Shown piece by piece: positions 1 to 9,529 of a stretch of 64,000 bases of DNA. The stretch covers positions 62,001 through 126,000 of the forward strand of contig CAWKFA010000015.1 in NCBI GenBank assembly GCA_963848825.1, given 5' to 3'. The DNA comes from CAVVSQ01 sp963848825 (GTDB lineage: Bacteria; Planctomycetota; Planctomycetia; Gemmatales; Gemmataceae). A program made the position numbers and the translations under genes. Position 1 is the first letter of the stretch. The number at the start of each line of letters is the position of its first letter. The notes below the pieces were generated by a model. That model was given only the letters and a program-made list of their open reading frames with translations. It was not told where the DNA came from and ran no database searches.

Positions 1-1363
1 GGTTGCCCGTCCCCTTGGATTCACGCTGGCGCATCGCTTCGCGGTAGAAATATTCGACCAGCGTGGTGCCGTGATGTTGAGCGATAAAATCGAGGATTGG
101 CCCCGGCAGTCCGTATTCCTGGCCCAGGGCCATGCCGTCCTTGACGTGGCCGATAATCACCAGCGTGCTCAGCGCTGGTTCCAGCTCATCGTGGCGGTTC
201 TCGCCGGTCTGGTTTTCGATGAAGTAGTGAGGCTTGAGCATTTTGCCGACGTCATGAAAATAACTGCCGACGCGCACGAGTAAGGGGTTGGCGCCGATTG
301 CGTCGGCGGCCGCCTCCGCCAGCGTGGCGACGGTGATGCTGTGGGTGTAAGTGCCGGGGCGCGCTTGACGAGCTCTTGCAAGAGTGGGTGCGAGCCATCG
401 GCCAGTTCGAGAAGACTGATGTCGGTGACCAGGTTGAAACAGCGTTCGACGAGCGGCAACATGCCGGTCAGCAAGAAGCCGGCGAGCGCGCTGCTTAAAA
501 AGTTGCGAGCGGCGTCACTGAGCACCAGTTGCCAGGCCTGGCCGCTAAGAAGTCCCGTGGCCAGGGTCGTCGCCAGGTAGGCCAGCCCCGCTCCGCAGGC
601 GACCTGGACCAGGTGCGTTCTGGTCCGCACATGGCGCAACAGTAAAATCACCGCGGCCAGGCCCCCCATTTGCACCAGCAAGTTTTCCACCTTGGCGCCC
701 AGCACGACGGCCATGGCGAAAGACAGACTGAACGACATGAGCAGCGGCAAATTGCGGATTATAAGCGAGCGTCAGCACCATGGCGGTGATGGTCATGGGC
801 AGAATAACGGCATGCCAGGGCGCCTGACTGAGGTACATGCCGGTGACGAGCGTCGCCAGCACCAGCACACAGACGCCGCAGATCATCGGCAGGCTCTGGC
901 CCATGGCGATCTGAAAGCGGCTCACGTAAAGCACGACCAGGGTCGTTAACAGACTAAAAATCAAAAAGAGCGCGCAACCTCGTTTCCAGCGTTCCGGAGT
1001 GCCAAGGCTGTCTTGATAGGCTTCGTGTTCATATTCGAGCACTTCGATCTGGCGTTCGCTGATGCTTTGACCACACGGCACCAATATCACACCGTGCGGG
1101 TATTTTTCCAGGCTCGAACCGACCATTTCAAAATCAATGCGCGCCCGCAAATCATAGGGGTAGCTTTCGCCCGCACGAAACGGCAGCGGCGGGCCCCAAT
1201 GCGCGGCGAGGATGGTGACGGCCAGCGCGGTCAGCCAGGCAACGGCCAGGCGCAGCAAAACCGCTGGCTGCCCTAGCCGTCGCAGCAACGGTTCCTCGTG
1301 GCGCGATGACCGGCGCCGGCCATCCCACTGGCCCAGGCGCAACGTCTTTTTTATTGGAAACAT
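1..1363 (-). CDS. 7TM-HD family phosphohydrolase (PgpH/YqfF-like), 3' end cut by window edge
   Basis: Membrane-bound HD-domain hydrolase. The family member PgpH degrades the second messenger c-di-AMP; that activity is inferred here. The N-terminal region has a basic start, one membrane segment (LAVAWLTALAVTILAAHWG) and an extracytoplasmic part. Several hydrophobic helices follow (about 1030-560). The C-terminal part reads GTYTHSITVATLAEAA, then FHDVGKM and QHHGT, which are the HD-domain metal motifs, and it continues past base 1. The frame changes near 746 and near 355. At 746, adding one GC to the run restores the frame; at 355, adding one G restores it. The start at 1363 opens MFPIKKTLRLGQW. 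It follows phoH on the same strand after an 87-base gap, a pairing also common elsewhere (phoH, HD protein, ybeY). Confidence in the family is high; the specific substrate is unknown. Confidence 0.85.
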
Positions 1364-1450
1364 AGTTTGGTCATAAAGCGGTAGCAGGGCAGGCCGCGGA
1401 CGCCGTCAAGCGGATGTGTGAAAAAAACCGGCGGGGCGCCGCGGCGCTGG

Positions 1451-2410
1451 CTACTTTCTGCGTGGCTTATCATCCTCATAAGCCGCCACGATTTTCTGAA
1501 CCAACGGGTGCCGTACGATGTCGAGTTCCGTGAGATAAGCGATGGCGATGCTCTCCACGTTCGCCAGTCGCTGAATGGCATCGGTGAGGCCGCTGCGGGT
1601 CTCGCGCGGCAGATCGACCTGGGTGATGTCCCCGGTGACAATGATTTTGGAACCGTGCCCCATACGCGTCAAAAACATCTTCATCTGGGCGACGGTGGTA
1701 TTTTGCCCTTCGTCGAGAATGATGACCGCGTTGTTAAGCGTGCGGCCGCGCATGTAGGCCAGCGGCGCGATTTCGATGATATCGTGCTCGAGATAACGCT
1801 TCACCTGCTCCGGTTCCATGATGTCGTTGAGCGCATCGAGCAAGGGCCGCAGGTAAGGATTGATCTTGGCGACGATGTCGCCCGGCAGAAACCCTAGCCG
1901 TTCCCCGGCTTCGACCGCGGGCCGAACCAGCACGATGCGCTTGACCACATTTTGCCGAAGCTGATTGACCGCCATACCCACCGCCAGATAGGTCTTGCCT
2001 GTCCCCGCCGGGCCGATGGCGAAGACTAAATCGTTGTCGCGCATCGACTGCACATAACGACCCTGGCCGTCGGTGCGCGGGCGAACATTGCGGTTGTTGG
2101 TATTGACCGCGAGATTTTGCGGCCCCTGGTGATCATCGTTTTGCTGCACCACGGCCAGGACGGTGCGGACATTTTCGGCCGTCAGGTTGCCTTGCCTTTG
2201 CAAGGTGATGCGCAATTGCTGAAACACGCGCTCGGCCTGATCGACCTGGGTCGGGGTGCCATCGAGGTGGACCTCGTCGCCGCGGGCGAGAATGCGGACG
2301 CCCAGCGTATCGCGAATGAGGCGCAGGAATTGATCGTGGCTGCCGAAGAGGAGCAAGGCCTCATCGGGATTTCTTAGCGTGAAGGTAGTCGACTGCTCGG
2401 TGCTGCTCAT
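1451..2410 (-). CDS. PhoH family ATPase
   Basis: Cytoplasmic P-loop ATPase of the PhoH/PhoL type, usually linked to RNA metabolism and phosphate-stress loci; the exact role of the family is unsettled. The N-terminal 110 residues form a KH-like segment (FGSHDQFLRLIRDTLGVRI). Walker A is GPAGTGKT at about residues 133-140. Walker B is VIILDEGQN near residue 235, followed by the sensor-like IIVTGDITQVDLP. Length is about 319 residues, normal for the family. I chose ATG 2410 (MSSTEQ) because a GGGAG lies 11 bases upstream; an in-frame ATG at 2428 would add six residues. The frame is intact. It sits between cdsA and the HD phosphohydrolase on the same strand. Confidence 0.9.
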   Translation of the reverse strand: MSSTEQSTTFTLRNPDEALLLFGSHDQFLRLIRDTLGVRILARGDEVHLDGTPTQVDQAERVFQQLRITLQRQGNLTAENVRTVLAVVQQNDDHQGPQNLAVNTNNRNVRPRTDGQGRYVQSMRDNDLVFAIGPAGTGKTYLAVGMAVNQLRQNVVKRIVLVRPAVEAGERLGFLPGDIVAKINPYLRPLLDALNDIMEPEQVKRYLEHDIIEIAPLAYMRGRTLNNAVIILDEGQNTTVAQMKMFLTRMGHGSKIIVTGDITQVDLPRETRSGLTDAIQRLANVESIAIAYLTELDIVRHPLVQKIVAAYEDDKPRRK

Positions 2411-2470
2411 AGTTCGATCAACTCCCATCGTGGGCCAGCACTCCGCCAGGAGTGGGTTCCTGAGCCACAG

Positions 2471-2562
2471 TTCGGAAAAAAAGGGGTCAGACCCCCTCGG
2501 TACCCTGCAAAAGCGTTGAAAACTCTGTTCGCCTCAAGGGGTCTGACCCCTTTTTTTCCGAA
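2471..2562. repeat. Dispersed long palindrome, copy 1 (GGGGTCAGACCCC family)
   Basis: A 92-base inverted repeat lying between phoH and the 3' end of cdsA. The outer arms run TTCGG-A7-GGGGTCAGACCCC on the left and the reverse complement on the right, with a spacer of about 40 bases containing CCCTGCAAAAGCGTTGAAAA. The same arms and spacer recur at 21938-22027 and 38551-38653. Each arm core is itself a smaller palindrome. It has no coding content. It resembles REP/RAYT-type mobile palindromes, which is an inference because no RAYT gene is in the window. Confidence 0.9.
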
Positions 2563-2566
2563 CGCC

Positions 2567-3455
2567 CTAAGGGTGCGCGAGGGCCGCGAGCCATACATAA
2601 CCGATCGGGGCGGCGAAGAGAACGGCATCCACCACATCGAGCACGCCGCCAAAACCGGGTATGGCCGCGGAGGCATCTTTACTGCGGCAATCGCGCTTGA
2701 CCAGGGACTCCGCCAGGTCGCCCAACATCCCTGCCAGGCCAAGCGATAGACCAAAGCCAACTTCATAAGCCAGGTTGCGCTCCAGCAAGGAGGCAGGCCC
2801 GCAGCGATCGATCGCGATGGCGGTAAGCGTACCGAACGTCAAGCCGCCGACTGCCCCTTCCCAGGTTTTCTTGGGGCTCAAGACCGGAGTCATCGGGTGG
2901 CGTCCGACCAGACGTCCGGTGCAATAGGCGCCAATGTCGCAGCATTTCGGCACGAAAATCAGCAGTGCCAAGGCGACACTGCCCTCGATGACCTGGTTCG
3001 CGGGATAAAGCCAGCGTACCTGCGCGAAAAAGCATGGCAGCCATCCCAGATAGGCCAAGCGCCCAGGCCGTGCGCGCCATTCGTTCGACCGAGCCGTCGG
3101 TCGATCCTCCATCCGACCGGGGCGCCTTGAATGTCGCCATCTCCCACAAAAACACCGCCAGCATCAAGGCGGCCAGGAGGCCGGCAAGCAACCGCCATGG
3201 CTCGGCGCCAATGGGCCCAGGCACATGCGCCAACCAGTTGCCGGCGCCCAGGAGCAGGACGCCTCCGTAAAGAACGGGGGTCTGCACCGGCCGACTGTTG
3301 CCCAACAGGCCAATCATCTCGCGGCAGGCCGCCAGGGACAGGCCCACGACAAACAGGAACAGGAAGGGAAACCAGGACAGCCACTGATCGCCAATCAGCA
3401 TCCCGACCGCCAAAAGCACGAGGATGGTCCCCATCCACAGCCGGGTTTGCAGCAT
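2567..3455 (-). CDS. cdsA: Phosphatidate cytidylyltransferase
   Basis: Integral membrane enzyme making CDP-diacylglycerol from phosphatidic acid and CTP for phospholipid synthesis. About eight hydrophobic segments run along the chain, beginning LWMGTILVLLAVGMLIG. The C-terminal family signature is present as SLVKRDCRSKDASAA followed by IPGFGGVLDVVDAVLF. It departs from the textbook pattern at two usually conserved positions: the His of PGHGG is Phe, and the Arg of DRxD is Val. The frame changes near 3023 inside a GC run; restoring one GC dinucleotide joins LFRA to QVRWLYPANQ. The gene lies directly downstream of uppS (31-base gap) and upstream of phoH, in a block of envelope genes. Family assignment is firm. 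The stop abuts repeat copy 1. Confidence 0.88.
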
Positions 3456-3485
3456 CGTGTTTCCCTGGCAGGGTGCCTCTTTCGC

Positions 3486-4253
3486 CTATTCCTTGAGGCC
3501 GCCAAAGCGGCGTTCGCGCCTGCTGAAATCACGCAGCGCTTCTTGCAGAACGCCGGCATCGAAATCCGGCCAGCACTTGGGAGTAACCCAGAGCTCGGCG
3601 TAAGCTATCTGCCAAAGTAAGAAGTTGCTAACACGCATCTCGCCGGCGGTGCGAATGAGCAAATCCGGGTCGGGCATGTTCGCTGTATAAAGCGCGTCGT
3701 TGATAAAGGTCTCGTCGATGTCCGCGGGGTTTAGCTTGCCGGCTTTCACCTGTTCCGCCAGGCTTTTCGCCACATCCACCATTTCGGTTCGGCCGCTGTA
3801 ATTGATCGCCAGGCACAAAGTCGTGCCCGTGTTGCTGCTGCTCAGGCGGACATTTTCATCCATCTCCGTGAGCACCTCGGCGGGCAGGCCGTCGCGCCGG
3901 CCGATGGTGGTGAAGCGAATATTTTGCTCCATGATCTCGGCCCGCTCCACCAGCAGATATTCGTGCAGGAGCGCCATCAGAAAATCGAGCTCTGCTTGCG
4001 GCCGCTTCCAGTTCTCCGTGCTGAGACAAAAAAGGGTCAATTGCTCCAGCCCAAGGCGGCAACATTCCTCGATGGTGGCGCGCACGCTGATCACGCCGCG
4101 GCGATGGCCTTCCACTCGCGGTAGCCCGCGCTGCTGCGCCCAGCGACCGTTGCCGTCCATGATGACCGCGACGTGCCGCGGCAGCCGCGCCGGATCGAGG
4201 CCGGCAGCCGCCAGGCGCTGGAGCGTATCAGGTTTTTGCATCGACAGCGGCAT
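3486..4253 (-). CDS. uppS: Isoprenyl transferase (undecaprenyl diphosphate synthase)
   Basis: Cis-prenyltransferase that condenses isopentenyl diphosphate onto farnesyl diphosphate to make the C55 lipid carrier for wall and polysaccharide synthesis. Family motifs are present in order: HVAVIMDGNGRWA with the catalytic Asp, LPRVEGHRRG, LTLFCLSTENWKRP, and near the C-terminus DLLIRTAGEMRVSNFLLWQ followed by AYAELWVTP. Length is 255 residues, typical. ATG 4253 (MPLSMQKPD) is preferred; an upstream in-frame start at 4280 would be a TTG. The frame is intact. It lies between purA (gap 36) and cdsA (gap 30) on the minus strand, and the uppS-cdsA order is common in bacteria. Confidence 0.95.
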   Translation of the reverse strand: MPLSMQKPDTLQRLAAAGLDPARLPRHVAVIMDGNGRWAQQRGLPRVEGHRRGVISVRATIEECCRLGLEQLTLFCLSTENWKRPQAELDFLMALLHEYLLVERAEIMEQNIRFTTIGRRDGLPAEVLTEMDENVRLSSSNTGTTLCLAINYSGRTEMVDVAKSLAEQVKAGKLNPADIDETFINDALYTANMPDPDLLIRTAGEMRVSNFLLWQIAYAELWVTPKCWPDFDAGVLQEALRDFSRRERRFGGLKE

Positions 4254-4289
4254 CCGAATCCCTGGAACTCCAAGCTGCAAACAGCATTT

Positions 4290-5580
4290 CTACGAGCACA
4301 AAATCGTCTGGTCCCGGTCCGGCCCCACCGACACGATGGACACCGGCAAGCCAATGACCGCGCCCAGGCGATCGACATAGCGGCGCGCGGCGGCTGGAAG
4401 ATCGGTGAGCTTGCGGGCCTGGCCGATATCGACGTTCCAGCCGGGCAGCGTTTCGTAAACGGGGCGGCATTTCTCCAGCAGGAAGCTGTCGCTGGGAAAA
4501 TGATCGATCTTGTCGCCGTTTAACTCGTAATGCGTGCAAATTTTGAGCTCGTCGACCACACTCAAGACGTCGAGCAACATCACCGTCAGTTCATCGACGC
4601 CGCCAAGACTGGCCGTATAGCGCACTGCGACGGCATCGAACCAGCCGCACCGGCGCGGCCGGCCGGTCACGGTGCCAAACTCGCGCCCTTTTTGCCGGAT
4701 GCGCTCGCCCAGGCCTGACGGTCCGTCATCCAGCTCTGTGGGAAACGGCCCCCGGCCCACGCGCGTCGTATAAGCTTTGACGACGCCGATAATCCTTGTC
4801 AAATTACTGCGCCGGCACACCGGAGCCGGACCAGATTCCGGCCGTGGAGCTATTGGAACTGGTCACGAAAGGATAAGTGCCATGATCGACATCCAGCAGG
4901 CTCCCTTGCGCTCCCTCAAAAAGCAGCCTCTTCTGCGCCCGCAGTGCCTGGTGCAACAGGTGCATGGTGTCGGCGATATGGGGCCGCATCTGCTCGGCGT
5001 AGCCCAGATACTCGTCGCACAAGAGATCAGCTTCAAAAAGCGTGGCGCCTGGCGAGAAAGCCTTCAGGAGTGTGTTTTTGCGCGGCACCAGCGTGCGCAG
5101 GCGCTGGCGCAGATGGTCCGGATGCAGCAGTTCGCCCACGCGAATACCATTGGAGCGATTGACCTTATCCTGATAGCAGGGGCCGATGCCGCGGCCGGTC
5201 GTGCCAATTGTCTGACCGGAGTCACGTTCGCTCAGCCGCTCTTCCTCGACATGGTAGGGGAAGATCACGTGGGCATGGTCGCTGAGGACCAGGTTGGTGC
5301 CGATGGCAACGCCGGCGGTGCGCAACGATTTCACTTCTTCGAGGAAGCGCACGGGGTTGACGACCACTCCGTTACCGATCACCGCCCGTAGGTGGGGGCT
5401 GAGCACACCGGTCGGCAGCAAGGAGAGCTTATAGGTCTTGCCGTCGCGCACGACGGTGTGCCCGGCATTGGCGCCGCCGTTGTAGCGAACCACAAAATCG
5501 TGGTCACGGCTGAGGAGGTCGACGATTTTGCCCTTAGCCTCGTCGCCCCACTGGAGGCCGACGACACAGGTGCAGGCCAT
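4290..5580 (-). CDS. purA: Adenylosuccinate synthetase
   Basis: Cytoplasmic GTP-dependent ligase joining IMP and aspartate in the first committed step of AMP synthesis. The N-terminus shows VVGLQWGDEAKGKIVD (catalytic Asp and P-loop-like segment), then RYNGGANAGHTVV with the catalytic His, the IMP-site segment TIGTTGRGIGPCYQDK, and later FEGAQGSLLDVDHGTYPFV. After the frame change come RVGRGPFPTEL and GRPRRCGWFDAVAVRY. The C-terminus reads GPDRDQTI. Total length is about 430 residues, as expected. The frame changes near 4811 in GCGC; adding one GC gives GVPARSNLTRIIGV and restores the gene. Start ATG 5580 (MACTCVVGL). Confidence 0.93.
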
Positions 5581-5908
5581 GGAGGATCCTGTAAAGACCA
5601 AAAAAAACGCCCGCGCCGTTTGCAGGCTTCGGGCCGCCAGGTTGCAACGCAACGTTGTCCGGGAGTTAGAGTAGCGGCGAGCAGGGCACATCGTCAAGGG
5701 CACCTTGCAAGTAGTCAAGGACGGGAGTGCACGAGCCGGTTTGCAAGTCCAGGTCGGTTGCTGCCGGACCCATGGCCCCAGCGGCGGCTAAAGCCCCCAC
5801 GCGTTTCCCAGGATCACCCTATTCGCCGGCTTTCTTTATTTGCTGATTGACCTCGTTTGCGCCGTTTCCTTATGATGTAGACTCATTCCCCATGTTTGGA
5901 GTCCCACC
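5581..5908. other. Divergent intergenic region between purA and the HEAT-repeat gene
   Basis: This 328-base gap separates purA (minus) from the HEAT gene (plus). Apart from the sigma70-like promoter at 5847-5876, I see no coding frame, repeat or hairpin of note. A purA promoter should also lie here but I could not place it. Confidence 0.5.
5847..5876 (+). promoter_or_regulatory. Sigma70-like promoter for the HEAT-repeat gene
   Basis: TTGACC at 5847-5852 and TATGAT at 5871-5876 are separated by 18 bases. The expected transcription start near 5883 leaves a short leader before the ATG at 5909. It is inferred from sequence only. Confidence 0.5.
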
Positions 5909-7011
5909 ATGCCTTCTCGGCTTCTCCTGGTTTCGCTCTTTTTCCTGAATTTCCTCATTGTTTCACCCTGTTTTGGCCAGGAAGAAGAGGTCCTTGGCAA
6001 GAAGCGGGCGGAATGGCTGACGATCCTGAAAGACCATAAAGAGACCAAATTTCGCCGCGCCGCCGTGATCGCTCTCGAAGTGATGGGCCCGCGCATTCGC
6101 GGTGTGCTCGATGGGCTCTATGAAGCGATCGAGAAAGATAGCGATGCGGAAGTTCGCCGCGAGATTGCCCTGGCGCTTGGCGCATGGGAAAGGACGCGAA
6201 GGGGGCAGCCGGGGTGCTGGGCGAAGTGCTCAAACGCGACAAGGCCGACCTCGTGCGCGAAGCAGCCGCGGTCTCCCTGGCGGGACGACTTAACGACGAG
6301 GCGTATACGCAGGTGTTCACGCTCGCGGAAGCCATGAAAGACCCTCATGCCGGCACACGTTCGGCGGCCGCGGAGGCCCTCAAAAACATGGGGGAGAAGG
6401 CCAAGCCTGTCCTGGCGCAAATGAATGCCGTCGCCCAGGATCCGAAGGCTGATCGCTTCCCGCGTCTTTTTGCGATCCAAACGATAAGCCGTTGGGGCGA
6501 CGACGGCTCGCTCAAGGCGCTCGTCGCCATTGTCGAGGACAAGGCAACACCGCTCGCGATACGTCAGGAGGCCGTGGACGGCATCGGCCGCATGGGGGAC
6601 AAGGGGGCGCCAGCTGTCGCCATCCTGGCAACTTGTCTCGGCGAAAAGGAGGTGGAACTGCGCCGGGCGGCCGCCCAGGCACTTGGGCAAGTCGGTTACA
6701 AGGCGCAAGAAGCCTGGCCCGCGATTAAAATGGCCTACGCGGACATGGACAATGGCGTACGCAACCAGGTGATTCGGCTCGCCGGCTCCGTTGGGAAGGT
6801 ACAGAAGGAAGCCATCCTCCTGCTCGCGCAGGCCGCGGAGAAGGACGCTAATCTTGAGAACCGCCTGGCGGCCTTGCAAGAACTGGGCAGGCTCGAAGAC
6901 AGCGCCCTGGACGCCATGCCGCTGCTGACAAGGCTGGCGGCGGAAGACGTGCGTGCCGCGGTTCGCGAGGCGGCGCGTGCGGCGGTGAAGCGCATCAAGG
7001 AAGCCCCCTGA
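5909..7011 (+). CDS. Secreted HEAT-repeat protein
   Basis: The protein opens with a clear Sec signal peptide (MPSRLLLVSLFFLNFLIVSP, then CFGQ), so it acts outside the cytoplasm. The rest is a run of about eight HEAT-like repeats with the recurring pattern LRRAAAQALGQVG and IRQEAVDGIGRMG, ending AAREAARAAVKRIKEAP. Such alpha-solenoids bind proteins; no catalytic motif is seen. The frame changes near 6183; restoring one base within GGCGC joins IALALG to MGKDAKGAAGVLGEV. A sigma70-like promoter lies upstream at 5847-5876. It is 110 bases before the DUF1549 gene on the same strand. The function is unknown beyond the fold. Confidence 0.8.
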
Positions 7012-7121
7012 AAGGGCATCAAAGTCCTGCTTGGCTTTTGACGACCGTCGCAGCCACACGTTCGTTTCTCTCGCCTGCTTCGTCTTAAGGATGGACTCCA
7101 TTTCACCCGAGGGCCAGGACC

Positions 7122-8735
7122 ATGAACCGAATCAGTTGGTTACTGAGTGCCGCGGTGGTGATGTTGGCTTGCGGTGCGGGCCACGGCCAGGACACCGACA
7201 AGGCCAAAGTCCTGGCGCTCAGCCGGCTGATCGACGAGGTTATTGCCACCAAGCAGCACGAAGCGGGCATCTTGCCCGCGCCGCGGACAGATGATTCCAC
7301 TTACTTTCGCCGGCTCAACCTGGACCTGGTGGGCCGGATTCCCACGCTGAACGATCATCGCGACTTTCTGGACAATCCCGATCCCGACAAACGCTGGGAG
7401 TGGGTCGAACGTTTTTTAGCCGCCGATACTTACGCGCGGCATTTCGCCAGCACCTGGCGGTTGCATATTCTGGGCAGCAATCTGTCCCCGGAAGTCGCCG
7501 GCCTCGCTCCCAGCTTCGAAGGGTGGCTTCAGGAGCGGCTCAAGAACAACACACCGTATAATCGGCTCGTTCACGAGATCCTGACGAGCGGCGGCACCAC
7601 TCAGCCGATGCCATTGCGGGCCGGCGGCATGGCTGCCGGCGCCGGTGCCTTCTATGCCGTCAATGAGAACAAACCGGAGAATCTCGCCTCGGCCACCACG
7701 CGTACGTTCTTGGGCGTCAAGCTAGAGTGCGCCCAGTGTCATGCCCACCCTTTCGCGCAGTGGACACGCGAGGAATTTTGGGAGTTCGCCGCCTTCTTTG
7801 CCGGCTCCTCGCCAAATATGCGCATACCCGCCAGCCCCGCGGCTGTTAGCATGGCAACGGCGCGCACGATCAAGATCCCCGGCACCGACAAGGTGGTGAA
7901 GGCACGCTTCCTGAATGGCGCCGAACCCGTGTGGCAGAAAAATGCCTCGGCGCCCGTCGTACTCGCGGACTGGGTCACGGCTGCGGAAAATCCCTTTTTC
8001 GCCCGGGCGGCGGTCGATCACGTCTGGAGCTACTTCTTCGGAGTGAGCCTTCTCGAACCCCTTATGGAGCCCAGCGACGACAGCCCCATCACTTATCCTG
8101 CTTTACTCGATGAACTGGCCCGCCAATTTGTCGAGGCGAACTTCGATCTCAAGTTTCTCATTCGGGCTATTGTCCACACGGAAGCCTACCAGCGTGCCAG
8201 CACCGGTGTCAGCCGCGCCACGAAGGAGGATTATAATTTGTTTGCCAGGATGCCGGTGCGAGGCCTCAGCCCTGAACAGCTTTTCGATAGCATCGCGGAG
8301 GCCACGCATTACGAACAAACAAGCCTGGTTTATCCCGTCAATCCAGGAAACAACTTTTCGCCCCGCTCGCCGCGTGCCCAGTTCCTGGGCAAATTCACCA
8401 CGCAGGACCGTCGCCACGAAACGCAAACCTCGATTCTCCAGGCTCTCTTCCTGATGAACGGCAGTTTTCTCGGCGAGCGCACCAGGCCGGAAAACAATGT
8501 TTCCCTGGCCACGTTGCTCAACTCCATCGACACGTCCACAGGCCAGCCGCTGCCGACCGCCAGGCGCATTGAATCACTGTACATCTGGGTGCTGGCCCGG
8601 TTGCCGCGACCGGAAGAAACGGAACGGCTAGTCCGCTTCGTCGATAGCGGCGGCGCCGTGCGCGACCCTCGTCTGGCGATGGCCGACATCTATTGGGCGC
8701 TGCTCAATAGTGCTGAGTTCATGCTGAATCATTAG
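7122..8735 (+). CDS. Secreted DUF1549-type planctomycete protein
   Basis: A 537-residue intact protein of the DUF1549/DUF1553 type, a family greatly expanded in planctomycetes and of unknown biochemical function. A signal peptide (MNRISWLLSAAVVMLACGAG) precedes the DUF1549 region, with FRRLNLDLVGRIPT, DKRWEWVERFLA and the cysteine motif LECAQCHAHPF (about residues 204-214), which resembles a haem or metal site. The C-terminal half has the DUF1553 features FARAAVDHVWSYFFG, FDLKFLIRAIVHTEAYQR, MPVRGLSPEQLFDSI and LNSAEFMLNH. Many relatives pair with a DUF1501 protein, but none is adjacent here. Confidence 0.85.
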   Translation: MNRISWLLSAAVVMLACGAGHGQDTDKAKVLALSRLIDEVIATKQHEAGILPAPRTDDSTYFRRLNLDLVGRIPTLNDHRDFLDNPDPDKRWEWVERFLAADTYARHFASTWRLHILGSNLSPEVAGLAPSFEGWLQERLKNNTPYNRLVHEILTSGGTTQPMPLRAGGMAAGAGAFYAVNENKPENLASATTRTFLGVKLECAQCHAHPFAQWTREEFWEFAAFFAGSSPNMRIPASPAAVSMATARTIKIPGTDKVVKARFLNGAEPVWQKNASAPVVLADWVTAAENPFFARAAVDHVWSYFFGVSLLEPLMEPSDDSPITYPALLDELARQFVEANFDLKFLIRAIVHTEAYQRASTGVSRATKEDYNLFARMPVRGLSPEQLFDSIAEATHYEQTSLVYPVNPGNNFSPRSPRAQFLGKFTTQDRRHETQTSILQALFLMNGSFLGERTRPENNVSLATLLNSIDTSTGQPLPTARRIESLYIWVLARLPRPEETERLVRFVDSGGAVRDPRLAMADIYWALLNSAEFMLNH

Positions 8736-8777
8736 CGTGGGCGGACTTGGACGCGTTCAAAGGCACATCCGACGTTG

Positions 8778-9529
8778 TCAGTGCGTGGGGTGATGGTGGT
8801 CGTACAGGCCGCGGTCGCCGCCAAAGGTATCGCGAAGCATTTCGCCGTTGATAATTTCGCGGGGCGTACCCTCGCACTGCAGGTTCCCATCTTTAAGGCA
8901 CAGAACGTGGTGCGCGTGCTTGCTCACGACGGATAGGTCGTGCGACACGAGGAGGATGGTAATGCCGCGTTCCTGATTTAGCCGGCCGATAAGCTCGTAG
9001 AACTTTTCCTGGTCCTGAAAGTCAATGCCTGCCGCGGGTTCGTCCAGCAGTAACAACTCCGGGTTGGGCTCCAGGGCCAGCGCCAGCAGCACGCGCTGCA
9101 GTTCGCCACCCGAGATTCTCTCGGCGGGCCGGTCCAACAGATTGACATTGGCGCCCACGCGCGTGCAGCATCGCGTTCATTTCATCGCGAAGTCCCTTGC
9201 GGATGCCGAAAAAAATCGGCCGCCGCTGCATGGCCAGCCCGAGTAAATCGCGCACGGTAAGCGGCATGTTGGCATCGACACGCAGCTTTTGCGGGACATA
9301 GCCCACATGACTCGGGTTCGGGTGCGTATGATCGTGGCCGCAATGAAAGGCAATCTGCCCGGTGTAGGGGACTTCCTTGAGCACGGCGCGGAGCAGCGTG
9401 GTTTTCCCCGAGCCATTGAGACCGATAAGGGCCGAGATTTTGCCATGCGCCAGCTGCGCCAAAGCCCCGGAGAATAAGGTTGCCGCCCAGGCTCACCCGT
9501 AAATCACGAATGGAAATCAGCGGCGTCAT
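8778..9529 (-). CDS. Metal ABC transporter ATP-binding protein (ZnuC/MntB-like)
   Basis: ATPase subunit of a cluster A-1 (zinc/manganese) importer. It shows Walker A GLNGSGKTTLL, Q-loop region VGYVPQKLRV, signature ISGGELQRVLLA, Walker B LLLLDEPAAGID and the H-loop LVSHDLSVV. The C-terminus is His-rich (LYDHHHPTH), and FHCGHDHTHPNPSH is a second His cluster. The frame changes near 9457 and 9161; both lie in GC runs and each is repaired by adding one GC. The gene overlaps the binding-protein gene by four bases. No permease gene follows: the next gene downstream is convergent. Zinc versus manganese cannot be decided from sequence. Confidence 0.87.
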
